Shown here piece by piece: positions 15,996 to 24,338 of a DNA stretch of 64,000 nucleotides; positions within the stretch are counted from its first letter, which is position 1; each line of letters starts with the position of its first letter. Position numbers and translations under genes: made by a program. The stretch is from Streptomyces antarcticus (GTDB taxonomy: Bacteria; Actinomycetota; Actinomycetes; Streptomycetales; Streptomycetaceae). The notes beneath the pieces are model-generated. The model was not told where the DNA came from, made no database searches, and saw only the letters and a list, made by a program, of their open reading frames with translations. Where the stretch lies: positions 124,001 through 188,000 of the forward strand of contig NZ_JAPNLM010000008.1 of assembly GCF_026627255.1 (NCBI RefSeq), read 5' to 3'.

Positions 15996-16982
15996 CTACT
16001 CCCCGAGCGACGGCACGGCGCGCAGTCGCACGCCCAGCGGCGGCGCGAGCCCCCCGCCCCGGGCCGGACCGGCCGGGGCGCCCTGCGGGGCGGACAGGAT
16101 CAGGGTGATCCGAGTCAGCCCCATCGCGTCGAGCATCCGGCTGCTTTCGGCCACCATCCGGCAACGGACGAGACCCCGGCGGGGGTCGGGGTGGCGCACG
16201 GTGCGCACCGCCCCGTCCGGTTCGGCGGCGGCCGCTCCGTGCGTGCTCAGCCAGTGCGGCACGCCGTACCGGTAGGCGGCTTCCATGAACGGGTCGCGGG
16301 CCACCTCCTGGCGGATGCTGCGCAGCCCCTCGTCGTCCGGGGCCGCGGCCAGCGCGGTCGCGAACCGGGCCAACAGCGGCACGCACCAGGCCGGTTCGTG
16401 GTCTTCCAGCACTCCGGCCGCGTCCGGGTGGAACAGCACGAAGCGCAGGAAGTTGTCGTCCGGCAGGGCCGTCGGGTGCGGCCGAACGGACTGGAACAGC
16501 TGGTCGAAGGCCGAGTTGGTGAGCGCGACGTCCCAGCGGTGGTCCACCAGGAAGCTGGGGTAGGGCACGGACTCCATGAGTGCGGCGTAGTCGCACAGGT
16601 AGTCGCGCTGCGCCGGATCCTCCGGCAGCCGGTTCTCCTCCGCGGCGCGCCACGTGGGCGGCGGGTCGCGGTCGACCATCACGCGGAAGAGCCAGAAGCA
16701 CTGCCGCTCGCTCATCTCCAACGCCTCTGCCAGGGCCAGCAGTTTGCGGTCCGTCCACTCCTTGACGAGCCCGCGTTCCCAGTTCCCGTAAGCGCGGACG
16801 CTGATGCGCAGCCGCGCGGCGAGATCCTCCTGGCTCAGGCCCAGTTCTTCGCGGCGCTGGCGCAATATCTCCTTGCGTCGCTCTGACCGCACGGCGCCGC
16901 GTGCGGACTCCTCGCCCGCCAGGCGCTCCTCACCGGCTCGGGCGAGGCCATCGGACGGGCCCACCGCTGCGAGATGTAGCAC
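15996..16982 (-). CDS. XRE-family regulator with MmyB-type ligand-binding domain
   Basis: A 328-residue regulator. Its helix-turn-helix is at about residues 35-90 (LRQRREELGLSQEDLAARLRISVRAYGNWERG). The C-terminal 200 residues match the MmyB-like ligand-binding fold, seen in YPSFLVDHRWDVALTNSAFDQLF and a C-terminal region ending in ITLILSAP. The GTG at 16982 is preferred because GAGGAGGGGGAG lies just upstream; several in-frame starts exist up to 17102. It diverges from the HTH/peptidase/membrane-protein operon, so it may control that operon. Other MmyB-type regulators lie at 25496 and 47496. Confidence 0.87.
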   Translation of the reverse strand: MLHLAAVGPSDGLARAGEERLAGEESARGAVRSERRKEILRQRREELGLSQEDLAARLRISVRAYGNWERGLVKEWTDRKLLALAEALEMSERQCFWLFRVMVDRDPPPTWRAAEENRLPEDPAQRDYLCDYAALMESVPYPSFLVDHRWDVALTNSAFDQLFQSVRPHPTALPDDNFLRFVLFHPDAAGVLEDHEPAWCVPLLARFATALAAAPDDEGLRSIRQEVARDPFMEAAYRYGVPHWLSTHGAAAAEPDGAVRTVRHPDPRRGLVRCRMVAESSRMLDAMGLTRITLILSAPQGAPAGPARGGGLAPPLGVRLRAVPSLGE

Positions 16983-17097
16983 CGAGAGCTCCCCCTCCTC
17001 ACGGTCTGGATCTTCATTTCCGTGTGGCGATCCTGCTACCGAATTCATTCGAGTGTCAACTATCGTGGCAATTCCAGCCTCGCGACAGCTCATTCCC

Positions 17098-17111
17098 GCC
17101 ACAGCTGTGGC
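17098..17111. promoter_or_regulatory. 14-bp perfect palindrome before the HTH/peptidase/membrane operon
   Basis: GCCACAGCTGTGGC is a perfect palindrome in the 218-bp gap between the divergent XRE regulator and the operon, 90 bp before the operon's first codon. It is followed closely by TTATAG, which could be a -10-like box. Confidence 0.5.
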
Positions 17112-17200
17112 ACGTTATAGCCCTTCGGGGCCCGAACGGATAGATTCCAGATGCCGACCATGTGCCCGAACCGACTTCGCGCGATCTAGGAGAACCACTG

Positions 17201-17869
17201 GTGACAGACGGCTTCCCGGCTCCCGTCGCGGTGGCCCACGCACCCCTGGCCGCCACCGTCACACGCGTTGCCGAACTCGCGAGCAAGATGGGCCGCGACC
17301 CGAACCAGGTCTTCGACCTGCGCCGGCTCTCCGAGGCCTCCGGCGTGCCCGCGGACGTGGTCCGGATCCTGCTCGACGGCAGGCCCGCCGGCGAACCCGA
17401 CCTCCAGACCCGCTTCCTCCAGCGCCTGGACCTGCTGCGGCGCACCCGGGTCAAGCCCAACGGCCGCCGCTACACGCAGCAGGAGATCGCGGACGGCGCG
17501 GGCATGTCCCGGCAGCAGGCCGGAGCCCTGATCAACGGGGACCGCCGCCCCACGATGGAGCACTGTGACGCGATCCAGCGCTTCTTCGGGGTGCACGCCG
17601 GATTCCTCACCGCGCACGACGCGGACGCCCTCACCGACGCGCTCCAGCGCACCGAACAGCAGTTGCTCCAGGACTTCGCGGGGCGCGCGCGGGAAACAGC
17701 ACCCGTCGCGGCCGCTTCGGCGGGCGATCCGCTGGCAAGACTCCTCCAGAATCACGGCGTGCGGGGCATCGCCTGGCGCGCCGCCCAACTGCCCAGCGAC
17801 AAGCACCGGGACAAGGTGACCGAATGGCTGGACATGCTCCTCGAAAGCGTCAAACCGAATGAATCGTGA
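17201..17869 (+). CDS. Helix-turn-helix protein, first gene of a three-gene module
   Basis: A 222-residue protein starting at GTG 17201 with AGGAG upstream. Residues 91-131 form a lambda-repressor-like fold (YTQQEIADGAGMSRQQAGALINGDRRPTME...). The N-terminal 80 residues contain a second HTH-like stretch (FDLRRLSEASGVPADVVRILLDGRP). The C-terminus is helical and ends TEWLDMLLESVKPNES. It is followed 64 bases later by a peptidase-like gene and a 7-TM gene. The trio recurs in streptomycetes, where the first gene is annotated as a regulator or antitoxin-like protein. The DNA target is unknown. Confidence 0.8.
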   Translation: MTDGFPAPVAVAHAPLAATVTRVAELASKMGRDPNQVFDLRRLSEASGVPADVVRILLDGRPAGEPDLQTRFLQRLDLLRRTRVKPNGRRYTQQEIADGAGMSRQQAGALINGDRRPTMEHCDAIQRFFGVHAGFLTAHDADALTDALQRTEQQLLQDFAGRARETAPVAAASAGDPLARLLQNHGVRGIAWRAAQLPSDKHRDKVTEWLDMLLESVKPNES

Positions 17870-17933
17870 CCCAGTCGAAAACCTGGGCCTGATCCTTGAG
17901 TCCTGATCCGGATCCGCGCCGACGGGGAGAACG

Positions 17934-18491
17934 GTGAGCATAGGCAGAGAGCAGCGGCGGCTGTGCGGGGAACTGGTGGCCGGCATCCGGCTCGCCGCCC
18001 CCGTGGAACCCGTGGACCTCTACGCCGCCCTCTGCGAGGGCATGAGCAGACACCGCGGCCGCCGGGTGGACTTCCGGATGGCCTCGTTCCCGCCGGGGAC
18101 GGCCAGCGGTCTGTGGCTCGACATGGCGGACCGCGATCTCGTGGTCATCGAGGAACGCACCGCACCCGACCACCAACTGGTGATCCTGGGCCACGAGCTG
18201 TGGCACATGAAGGCCGGCCATTGCAGTCACCACGTCGACGGCGCAGCCGTCGCCGCCCGACTCCTGTCCGACGAGGCGGACATCGGCGAAACCATTCGCC
18301 GCGTCGCGGCGCGCACGCGCGCCGATGTCCAGGAGGAGACCGAGGCGGAGACCTTCGGCTTGCTGCTGGGCAGCAGGTGCCGAACCTGGCTGGCCGGCTC
18401 GGCCGGCCACCGGGCCCCGGCCCAGCGTGATCAGTTGGCGGGCCGCATCGAGGCCTCGCTCGGATACCGGGGGCACAGGAACGACCGTTGA
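17934..18491 (+). CDS. ImmA/IrrE-like metallopeptidase-type protein
   Basis: A 185-residue protein with GGGGAG five bases before its GTG. Residues 86-92 read GHELWHM, giving the zinc-binding HExxH motif (H87, E88, H91). A third ligand candidate lies in ETEAETFGLLL near residue 140, the order found in ImmA/IrrE peptidases that cleave partner repressors. The HTH protein encoded immediately upstream is therefore a plausible substrate or partner. Actinobacterial homologues are often labelled toxin-like, but no toxicity is evident from sequence. Its stop overlaps the TTG start of the next gene by four bases. Confidence 0.8.
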   Translation: MSIGREQRRLCGELVAGIRLAAPVEPVDLYAALCEGMSRHRGRRVDFRMASFPPGTASGLWLDMADRDLVVIEERTAPDHQLVILGHELWHMKAGHCSHHVDGAAVAARLLSDEADIGETIRRVAARTRADVQEETEAETFGLLLGSRCRTWLAGSAGHRAPAQRDQLAGRIEASLGYRGHRNDR

Positions 18492-19669
18492 ACGGCAAGG
18501 ACTACTACATACCGGCAGCCGCGATGGCAATCGCACTCGCCTTCAAACTGCCGGCCCTGCGGCACAACTGGCGCGATCCGCTGCTGCGTTCGGTCTGCGC
18601 CCTGCTCACCCTCGCCAGCGCGGTCTTCACCTTCGCCGCCCCGCCCACCATCGCGGCGGTCAACCGCTGGACCGGGATCAGCAACGTCTCGGCCCCTCTC
18701 GTCTACTGCCTGATCACCGCCTTCAGCGCCTCGTGCCTGGTCCTGGTCGTCAACTGGCGCGGCGGCCCGCCCGAGCGGACCCGGCGGGTGTCGCGGCGCT
18801 GGATCACCGGCTACAGCATCATCGTCGTGGCCCTGATCGTGCTGTTCGTCCTGGGGGACGCCCCGGTCGAGCGGCTGCGGGACTTCGACACGTACTACGC
18901 CAACACCCCGTACATGCGGCAGATGATCGGGCTCTACCTGTTGGCGCACCACGTCGCCGCGGTCGTGATGGTGGCGATGTGCTGGCGCTGGTCGCTCCAG
19001 GTGCGCGGCTGGCTGCGCATCGGCCTGGTGATCATCGTGTCCGGCTACGTCTTCAACCTCACCTATGACGCCACGAAGATGTCGGCCGTCGTCGCCCGCT
19101 GGCTCGGCCACGACCTCGACGACCTGAGCACCTACGTCGCCCCGCCGCTCGCCGCGCTGGGCGCGCTGATCAGCGCGTTGGGCTTCGTGGTCCCGCTGGT
19201 CTGCCAGCGGATGTCCGACAACTGGCAGACCTGGACGACGTACCGCAGGCTCGGAGCGCTCTGGCAGGAGGTGCAGATCTCCGCGCCGGACGGCACCCCC
19301 TCCGTCCGGATGTCCTGGTGGGCGGCGGCGGAACTGCGCGTCATCCAGCGCGAGTCGGACATTCACGACGGGTTCCTGAACCTGGGGCCGTACTTCGACC
19401 GCGGCCTGCGCGACGGCGCCTACGAGAGCGCCGCCGCGGACGGCGCCGACGAGGACACCGCCCGCGCGGTCGCCGACGCGGTCATGGTCACGGCGGCCGT
19501 CCGGGCCCGCTCCGGCGACCCCGAGGGCAACGTCGTCATCGGGGCCGGTGAGGAGATGGTGCCCGACACCTCCGACGGGCCGCGCGACCTGCTGCGGATC
19601 TCCCACGCGCTGCGGCACTCGTCGGCGGTTCAGGCGGTGCGGCAGCGGACGGCGCTGCCGGCCGGCTGA
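18488..19669 (+). CDS. MAB_1171c-family 7-TM protein
   Basis: A 393-residue protein starting at TTG 18488, overlapping the peptidase stop (TTGA). Seven membrane helices are visible in the first 245 residues, for example LVYCLITAFSASCLVLVV, ITGYSIIVVALIVLFVLG and WLRIGLVIIVSGYVFNLTYDATKM. A soluble C-terminal domain of about 150 residues follows (TYRRLGALWQEVQ, RESDIHDGFLNLGPYFD, ending in a helical tail). This matches the MAB_1171c / DUF6545 family, annotated as a putative transporter without biochemical proof. Tight coupling suggests it acts with the peptidase, for instance as a membrane sensor. Confidence 0.82.
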   Translation: MNGKDYYIPAAAMAIALAFKLPALRHNWRDPLLRSVCALLTLASAVFTFAAPPTIAAVNRWTGISNVSAPLVYCLITAFSASCLVLVVNWRGGPPERTRRVSRRWITGYSIIVVALIVLFVLGDAPVERLRDFDTYYANTPYMRQMIGLYLLAHHVAAVVMVAMCWRWSLQVRGWLRIGLVIIVSGYVFNLTYDATKMSAVVARWLGHDLDDLSTYVAPPLAALGALISALGFVVPLVCQRMSDNWQTWTTYRRLGALWQEVQISAPDGTPSVRMSWWAAAELRVIQRESDIHDGFLNLGPYFDRGLRDGAYESAAADGADEDTARAVADAVMVTAAVRARSGDPEGNVVIGAGEEMVPDTSDGPRDLLRISHALRHSSAVQAVRQRTALPAG

Positions 19670-19715
19670 CGGGGGTCGACGGGGCGGAGCGTTGCGGGGC
19701 GGGAGTACCGCCTGT

Positions 19716-19784
19716 TCAGCGCCCGCCCGTACAGCGCCCGCCCGTTCAGCCGGCGCCCGTTCAGCCGGCGCCGGTTCAGCGAGC
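19716..19784. repeat. 15-bp tandem repeat across a stop codon
   Basis: Four 15-bp units starting at 19716 (tcagcgcccgcccgt and variants such as tcagccggcgcccgt) run into a partial fifth. That fifth unit contains the stop codon of the minus-strand DUF4239 gene at 19776-19778. The block lies between two convergent genes. Confidence 0.85.
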
Positions 19785-20552
19785 GGCGGCCACCGACAGG
19801 GTCGGGAACAGCTCCTGGAAGGGCCCGGCGGAGTCGATGCCGTCCCGCCCGTACGGGGCGTCGAAGCTCCACACCATGAACAGCAGGAACACGATCAGCG
19901 CGCTGAACAGCCCGGCCAGGAGCAGTTCCCGCCCGGAGCGCCGGATCTGCAGGGTGAAGATCAGACCCACCGTGACCACGCCGCCGACCAGCAGCCCGAA
20001 CCACACCACACCCGGCAGCGTGGACTCGTCGCTCTGCGTCCGCGAGTGCCGGGCGTCGTCGGCGGCGGCGATGTGGTCCAGCAGCGGCTGGTAGGCCTGC
20101 GCCTGGAGCTCGGTGGCCGGGCTCTGGTGGGTCACGTCGCTGCGCAGCTTGCCGAGCAGTTGGGCGCCCTCGCTGGACGCGCCCTCACCGGAGGTGAGCA
20201 GCGGCCAGTCCACCGCGACGGTGTGGGAGACGTACGCGTCCACCTCGCCGCGGATCCGGTCGCGTACGGGCGCCGGATAGACGTCGGCGCGCTGGGTCAC
20301 CTCGTACAGCGACTGGGCCTCGCGGCGCACGCTGTCCTCGGCGGCGCCGCGCGCCTCCCAGACGCCCGCGATGGCGAGACCCAGCACGATCGCGTAGACC
20401 ACGCCCACCATCATCGTCATGTACTCGATGACGTCGGGGGTTTCGCTGGTGTCCTCGTCATCGGCGGCCCGGCGGTGCCGGATCGCGGTGATGGCGAGGA
20501 CGACGGCGCAGACGAGCGCCATGGCGATGGCCAGGACCAGCCATTCGGACAC
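19776..20552 (-). CDS. DUF4239-type membrane protein
   Basis: A 258-residue integral membrane protein starting at GTG 20552 (GGGAGA six bases upstream). It has an N-terminal helix (WLVLAIAMALVCAVVLAITAI), a second near residue 50 (MMVGVVYAIVLGLAIAGVWEA), and two at the C-terminus (VVWFGLLVGGVVTVGLIFTL, LLLAGLFSALIVFLLFMVWSFD). A helical extracytoplasmic or cytoplasmic domain of about 110 residues lies between the pairs. This is the layout of DUF4239 proteins, of unknown function. It stands alone, convergent with the 7-TM gene. Confidence 0.8.
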   Translation of the reverse strand: MSEWLVLAIAMALVCAVVLAITAIRHRRAADDEDTSETPDVIEYMTMMVGVVYAIVLGLAIAGVWEARGAAEDSVRREAQSLYEVTQRADVYPAPVRDRIRGEVDAYVSHTVAVDWPLLTSGEGASSEGAQLLGKLRSDVTHQSPATELQAQAYQPLLDHIAAADDARHSRTQSDESTLPGVVWFGLLVGGVVTVGLIFTLQIRRSGRELLLAGLFSALIVFLLFMVWSFDAPYGRDGIDSAGPFQELFPTLSVAAAR

Positions 20553-20624
20553 GTGGAATCTCCCGTTGGGAATCGGTGAATCGGCGAAACGGTGCATCAG
20601 TACATCGGTGCATCAGCGCATCAG

Positions 20625-20656
20625 CGCGTCAGGGGGTCGGCGCGTCAGGGGGTCGG
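20625..20656. repeat. Two exact 16-bp direct repeats
   Basis: cgcgtcagggggtcgg occurs back to back at 20625-20640 and 20641-20656, preceded by several catcag units. It lies 37 bp past the stop of the minus-strand gene ending at 20693, between it and the DUF4239 gene. Confidence 0.75.
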
Positions 20657-20692
20657 AGGTCGGCGGTTCGGCGGACGGGCCCGCGCGGCGGA

Positions 20693-21298
20693 TCAGCCGC
20701 GGCCCTTGGAACGCGGGCGCAGGGCGGCGGCCGCGAGTACGGCCGGGGTGGTGACGACGACCATGAGCATCATGGTGGACAGGCCGCCCGGGCCGCGCCG
20801 CTCCAGGGCCACGGCTCGGTACGGGCGCACGTGGAAGGCGCTCACCCGTGCGGCGGCGGCCGACCGGGGCGGGGCGGCCGCGACCGCCGGGACCGGCGCC
20901 GGAGCGGGCTCGGCGCCCGGTGCGGGTTCCGGCGGCTTCGGATCCGCGGCCCCGGCCTCCGCGTACGGCTCCGGTGGGCTCTGCGCGCCCGGCGCCGCCG
21001 GCGCCGCCGGCAGGGCGGCCCGCCCCGGGTGGTGCACGGTCGCCCGGTCGGTACCGGGCACGGTCGCCCGTACCGACGGCCGCGCGGAGGGCCGGGCCGA
21101 GGGCCGGGCTTCGGGCGGCCGCACGGTGGGCCGGCCGGTCTGCGCGGGCCGGTCGGGGCGTTCCGGCCGGCCCGCCGGAACGCACAGGTCGACCCGGGCG
21201 CCGCGGCCGTGGCCGTCGCCCGCGACGGCCACGTGGCCGTGCAGCGGACAGAGGGCCGCCACCAGACCGGCCCCGGCGAGGTACTGCCATGCGGTCAC
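20693..21298 (-). CDS. Hypothetical proline-rich membrane protein
   Basis: A 201-residue protein with GGAGG seven bases before GTG 21298. It has a hydrophobic N-terminus (WQYLAGAGLVAALCPL), a long Pro/Ala/Arg-rich middle of low complexity (RPSARPSARPSVRATV, then PEPAPGAEPAPAPVPAV), and a C-terminal membrane helix (LSTMMLMVVVTTPAVLAAAAL) followed by a basic tail RPRSKGRG. No family is recognised. The low-complexity middle is what a flexible extracytoplasmic spacer would look like. Confidence 0.6.
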   Translation of the reverse strand: MTAWQYLAGAGLVAALCPLHGHVAVAGDGHGRGARVDLCVPAGRPERPDRPAQTGRPTVRPPEARPSARPSARPSVRATVPGTDRATVHHPGRAALPAAPAAPGAQSPPEPYAEAGAADPKPPEPAPGAEPAPAPVPAVAAAPPRSAAAARVSAFHVRPYRAVALERRGPGGLSTMMLMVVVTTPAVLAAAALRPRSKGRG

Positions 21299-21492
21299 CG
21301 CGCGTCCTCCCGATTCCGCAGCAGATGCAGGGGTTACGGCTGAAGAAACGATCACGGCCCCGCTTCGACACGCGGCATCCGGGTCGAGCTCCCCGTGCCG
21401 GGGACCCGGAGGCCCCTGACGTCCCCTCGGCCGGGCCCCGGACGGGGCCGGTCCGGCGGCCACGACGCCGGGCGGCACGACGACATGGCGAT

Positions 21493-21527
21493 GGCCTGCC
21501 TCCCCCTTTCGAATGGGGAAGCAGGCC
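21493..21527 (-). terminator. Hairpin terminator for the small hydrophobic protein gene
   Basis: GGCCTGC...TCCCC pairs with GGGGA...GCAGGCC around a CTTTCGAAT loop with one mismatch. It begins 54 bp beyond the stop of the minus-strand gene at 21581. Two 14-bp copies of tgtcagaaccgcgg (21540-21567) lie between gene and hairpin. Confidence 0.65.
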
Positions 21528-21580
21528 ACCGCCACGCAGTGTCAGAACCGCGGTGTCAGAACCGCGGTGTCGTCATACGG

Positions 21581-21745
21581 CTACCAGCGGTACCAGCGAC
21601 CGCCGCCACCACTCTTGGGGCGGGCGACGAAGCCGATCAGCCACAGGATCAGGACCGCAATCGCGACCCACCAGAGAATCTTCACCGCGAAGCCCGCGCC
21701 GAAGAGGATCAGTACCAGCAGAAGAACGAGAAGCAGGGGAACCAT
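21581..21745 (-). CDS. Small hydrophobic membrane protein (lmo0937-like)
   Basis: A 54-residue protein with GGAGG nine bases before ATG 21745. Almost the whole length is hydrophobic: two helices (VPLLLVLLLVLILFGAGFAV and ILWWVAIAVLILWLIGFVA) followed by a short Gly-rich tail ending RWYRW. This matches the small lmo0937-type hydrophobic proteins linked with general stress in Gram-positives. It is monocistronic. The adjacent minus-strand gene encodes a stress-signalling-type phosphatase, but about 100 bp and no clear promoter information separate them. Confidence 0.75.
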   Translation of the reverse strand: MVPLLLVLLLVLILFGAGFAVKILWWVAIAVLILWLIGFVARPKSGGGGRWYRW

Positions 21746-21853
21746 AGTTATCAACCTCCGAGACACCGTGTGCCCGGCCACGCCCCACCCATGCATTCGA
21801 TCTTATTTGTTTCTTATCCCAGGAGCCGGGCATGAGAACGCGCTTCCGCACCC

Positions 21854-23515
21854 TCATGCGGTGAACCGGCCCCGGGTGTGGCCGTCCACGGCGCTGAGGT
21901 GGCTGGTGCGCGGGGCGGAGATCACGACGACGGCCATGTCGTCGTGGCGGCCGGTGCCCACCCATTGGGAAGCGAGCATCTGCACCCGCTCCACCACCGC
22001 TTCGGCGGGCATGCCCGCGCACTCCGACAGGGCGCGGTGCAGCCGCTCCTCACCGAACATCGCTCCGCCCATCGGGCCTCCGCGCGCCTCGCTGATCCCG
22101 TCCGTGTAGAGGACGCAGGTGTCGCCGGGAGCGAGCGTCACCAGCGCCGTCTCGGTGGTGATGTCGGGGAGCGCGCCGACCAGGGTGCCCTGCGTCCGGG
22201 CCTCCTCGACGCGGCCGTCCGAGCGGACGATGAGCGGGGCGGGGTGGCCGGCGCTCGTCAGCCTCAGCTTCACGGCGTTCCCGTCGCGCGCCGCGGAGGC
22301 GAGCACCATGGTCGCGAAGCGGGCGTTGCGGGAGTTGAGGAGCGAGGTGTTGAGCAGGCTCAGCATCCGCTGGTGGTCGTCCGCCATCGGCAGCAGGGCG
22401 TGCAGCGTGTTGCGGATCTTCCCCGTCATCACGGCGGCTTCCAGGCCCTTGCCGCAGACGTCCCCGAGTACGACGAGCGAGGCTTCGCCCTCCACGGAGG
22501 CGGGGTGGACGTCGTAGAAGTCCCCGCCGACCCGCTCGTGGTCCTGCGAGGGCCGGTAGCCGCCCGCGTACTCCACGCCGGAGACCTGGTGCAGCGCCGG
22601 GGGCAGCAGCTCGCGCATGAGGGTGTCGGTGATGGACGCCTGCTCGGCGTAGAGGCGGGCGGCCGACATCGCGGCCCCGGCGCGGGCGGCGAACAGCCGG
22701 GCGAAGACCTCCTCGCCCTCGGTGAACGCGGCCCCGCCGGCACCGCGCAGGAGGACCAGGGCGCCCGCGGGTACGCCGTGACCGGGCAGGGGGGTGATGA
22801 CGATCGACGCCACCGGGCCGAAGCCCTCCGGGATGAGCCAGGCCGGGGCGGCGGCGGGGTCGATCCAGCGGGAGGGAACGGGCGGGAAGCCCTGGAGCGC
22901 CTCTCCCAGCCCCGGTACCTCCTCGGGGTCGACGGCCACGCGGGACGGCGACGGCGTTCCGCCGCGGAGGCAGGTCACCACCGGCAGCTCGTGGCCGCGC
23001 GAGGGGGCGATCACCAGCGCCGCGTCGGCGAGGTGCTCAGCCGCCATCTGTGCCGTGACGTCCATGCACCGGTCCAGGTTCAGCGAGGAGAGCAGCAGGT
23101 TGGACGCCCGGGTCAGGAAGGCGGTGCGTTCCCGCTCCATCCGCAGGGCTTCGCGGGCCAGCCGGTGGTCGGTGTCGTCGACCAGCCACCACACCACCGT
23201 TCCGTCGTCGCGCACCGTCGGATGCGCCTCGTACGTACGGTCGCCGACCGGTCCCTGGACCGTCCGGTCCCGTACGGCTCCCGGTCGTTGTCCGGGGAGG
23301 GTACGCAGGACGTGCGCGTGCGCCGAGGACAGCCAGGCGGGTACCGCGTCCGCGAGTTCCGAGCCCGGGCGGATGCCCGGGAAGACCAGGCCCGCCGCCT
23401 CGTTCGCGATCACCAGGACCGCCCGGGCGTCCGCCACGAGCACGGGGTACGGGGCCTCACTCCACGTGTTGCCCACCGCGGTGGGAGTGGACACTGCCTG
23501 GGTGGAATTCGCCAA
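21854..23515 (-). CDS. PP2C (SpoIIE-type) phosphatase with PAS and GAF-like sensor domains
   Basis: A protein of up to 553 residues. The N-terminal PAS-like segment (YPVLVADARAVLVIANEAAGLVFP, residues 22-120) is followed by a GAF-like domain (about 140-310) and a PP2C/SpoIIE domain. Metal-site motifs GGDFYDVHP, VLGDVCGKGLEAA, LYTDGISEAR and HDDMAVVVI are all present. Such phosphatases dephosphorylate STAS antagonists to release sigma factors. The divergent STAS and HATPase genes beginning at 23910 supply those partners. The TTG at 23515 lacks a ribosome site; GTG codons at 23494 or 23476 are alternatives, and none is convincing. Confidence 0.88.
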   Translation of the reverse strand: MANSTQAVSTPTAVGNTWSEAPYPVLVADARAVLVIANEAAGLVFPGIRPGSELADAVPAWLSSAHAHVLRTLPGQRPGAVRDRTVQGPVGDRTYEAHPTVRDDGTVVWWLVDDTDHRLAREALRMERERTAFLTRASNLLLSSLNLDRCMDVTAQMAAEHLADAALVIAPSRGHELPVVTCLRGGTPSPSRVAVDPEEVPGLGEALQGFPPVPSRWIDPAAAPAWLIPEGFGPVASIVITPLPGHGVPAGALVLLRGAGGAAFTEGEEVFARLFAARAGAAMSAARLYAEQASITDTLMRELLPPALHQVSGVEYAGGYRPSQDHERVGGDFYDVHPASVEGEASLVVLGDVCGKGLEAAVMTGKIRNTLHALLPMADDHQRMLSLLNTSLLNSRNARFATMVLASAARDGNAVKLRLTSAGHPAPLIVRSDGRVEEARTQGTLVGALPDITTETALVTLAPGDTCVLYTDGISEARGGPMGGAMFGEERLHRALSECAGMPAEAVVERVQMLASQWVGTGRHDDMAVVVISAPRTSHLSAVDGHTRGRFTA

Positions 23516-23909
23516 ACGCCGAAGGCTCGCTGTGCGAACCCCTCACCTCATCGCCTCGAAGGAAAAACCCTTGCCCTCCGGCAACCATCCCCCATCCGCC
23601 TTTCCCCTGGCAACCAGGCCCCCCGCACGGCGCGTCGTCCCCCACCGCACGCACACCGGCCGCGCACACGTTCTCCTCCGGCGGGGCGGGCGGGCGCCCG
23701 GCCGAGCCCCGGGCGGCGTCGGCGAGTCGGCCGTCCCGACCCTCGGAGCGGGCCGGACGACGTCACCCGGCTGCGGCTGCCGCCCCGTTGACGCGGGCGG
23801 TCCGTGGGCGGTCCGCGGGCGCGCCCAGTGCTGCGACCGGAACCGTGGATCCCCGCCGGGAAGCACCCCTCCGGGTGATCCCCGTTCCGCGATGTAGGAA
23901 GATGTCGAG
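23516..23909. other. 394-bp gap between divergent signalling genes
   Basis: No convincing gene is seen. The right part contains GTTGACG, possibly a -35 box, followed by two gggcggtccg copies. The rest is C-rich on the plus strand with no strong hairpin. It should hold the promoters for the phosphatase and for the STAS gene. Confidence 0.5.
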
Positions 23910-24257
23910 GTGATCGGAGACGAACCGGTGGTGACCTCGACCACCCACGAAGGCATGACCGTCGTCCGCCCGCGGGGCGACCTCGACCAGGACAGCGCGC
24001 CCCTCCTTACGGGGATCCTCGCCGAAGCGGCGGCGAGCGGGGCTCCGCGTACGGTGGTCGACCTGTCCCGCACGCGCTTCGCGGACTCCTCCGTCCTTCA
24101 CGCCCTGCTCGACGCCCACAAGGCCCATCGCGCCGCGGGAACCGCACTCGTCCTGGCCGGCCCGCTGCAGGTGGCCGTCCGCCGGCTGTTCGACATCACC
24201 GGAACCGGACCCGCGTTCCACATGGCGGACAGCCTGGAGGACGCGATGACATGCTGA
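23910..24257 (+). CDS. STAS-domain anti-sigma factor antagonist
   Basis: A 115-residue single STAS domain. The core strand-helix pattern reads MTVVRPRGDLDQDSAPLLTGIL, then TVVDLSRTRFADSSVLHALLDAHKAH, with the regulated serine in the DSS motif (about residues 59-60), then TALVLAGPLQVAVRRLFDITG. Such proteins bind HATPase anti-sigma kinases when unphosphorylated. Its kinase partner is probably encoded 82 bp downstream, and a matching PP2C phosphatase is divergent. The start is GTG 23910; a GTG six codons later (GGAG before it) is equally possible. Confidence 0.87.
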   Translation: MIGDEPVVTSTTHEGMTVVRPRGDLDQDSAPLLTGILAEAAASGAPRTVVDLSRTRFADSSVLHALLDAHKAHRAAGTALVLAGPLQVAVRRLFDITGTGPAFHMADSLEDAMTC

Positions 24258-24338
24258 CCGGCTCCGGTACGGTGACCGGCTGTCCCACCGGACGGGCGTC
24301 GGCATGGACCCTCACGACCCTGGGCAGGCGATGACGGT

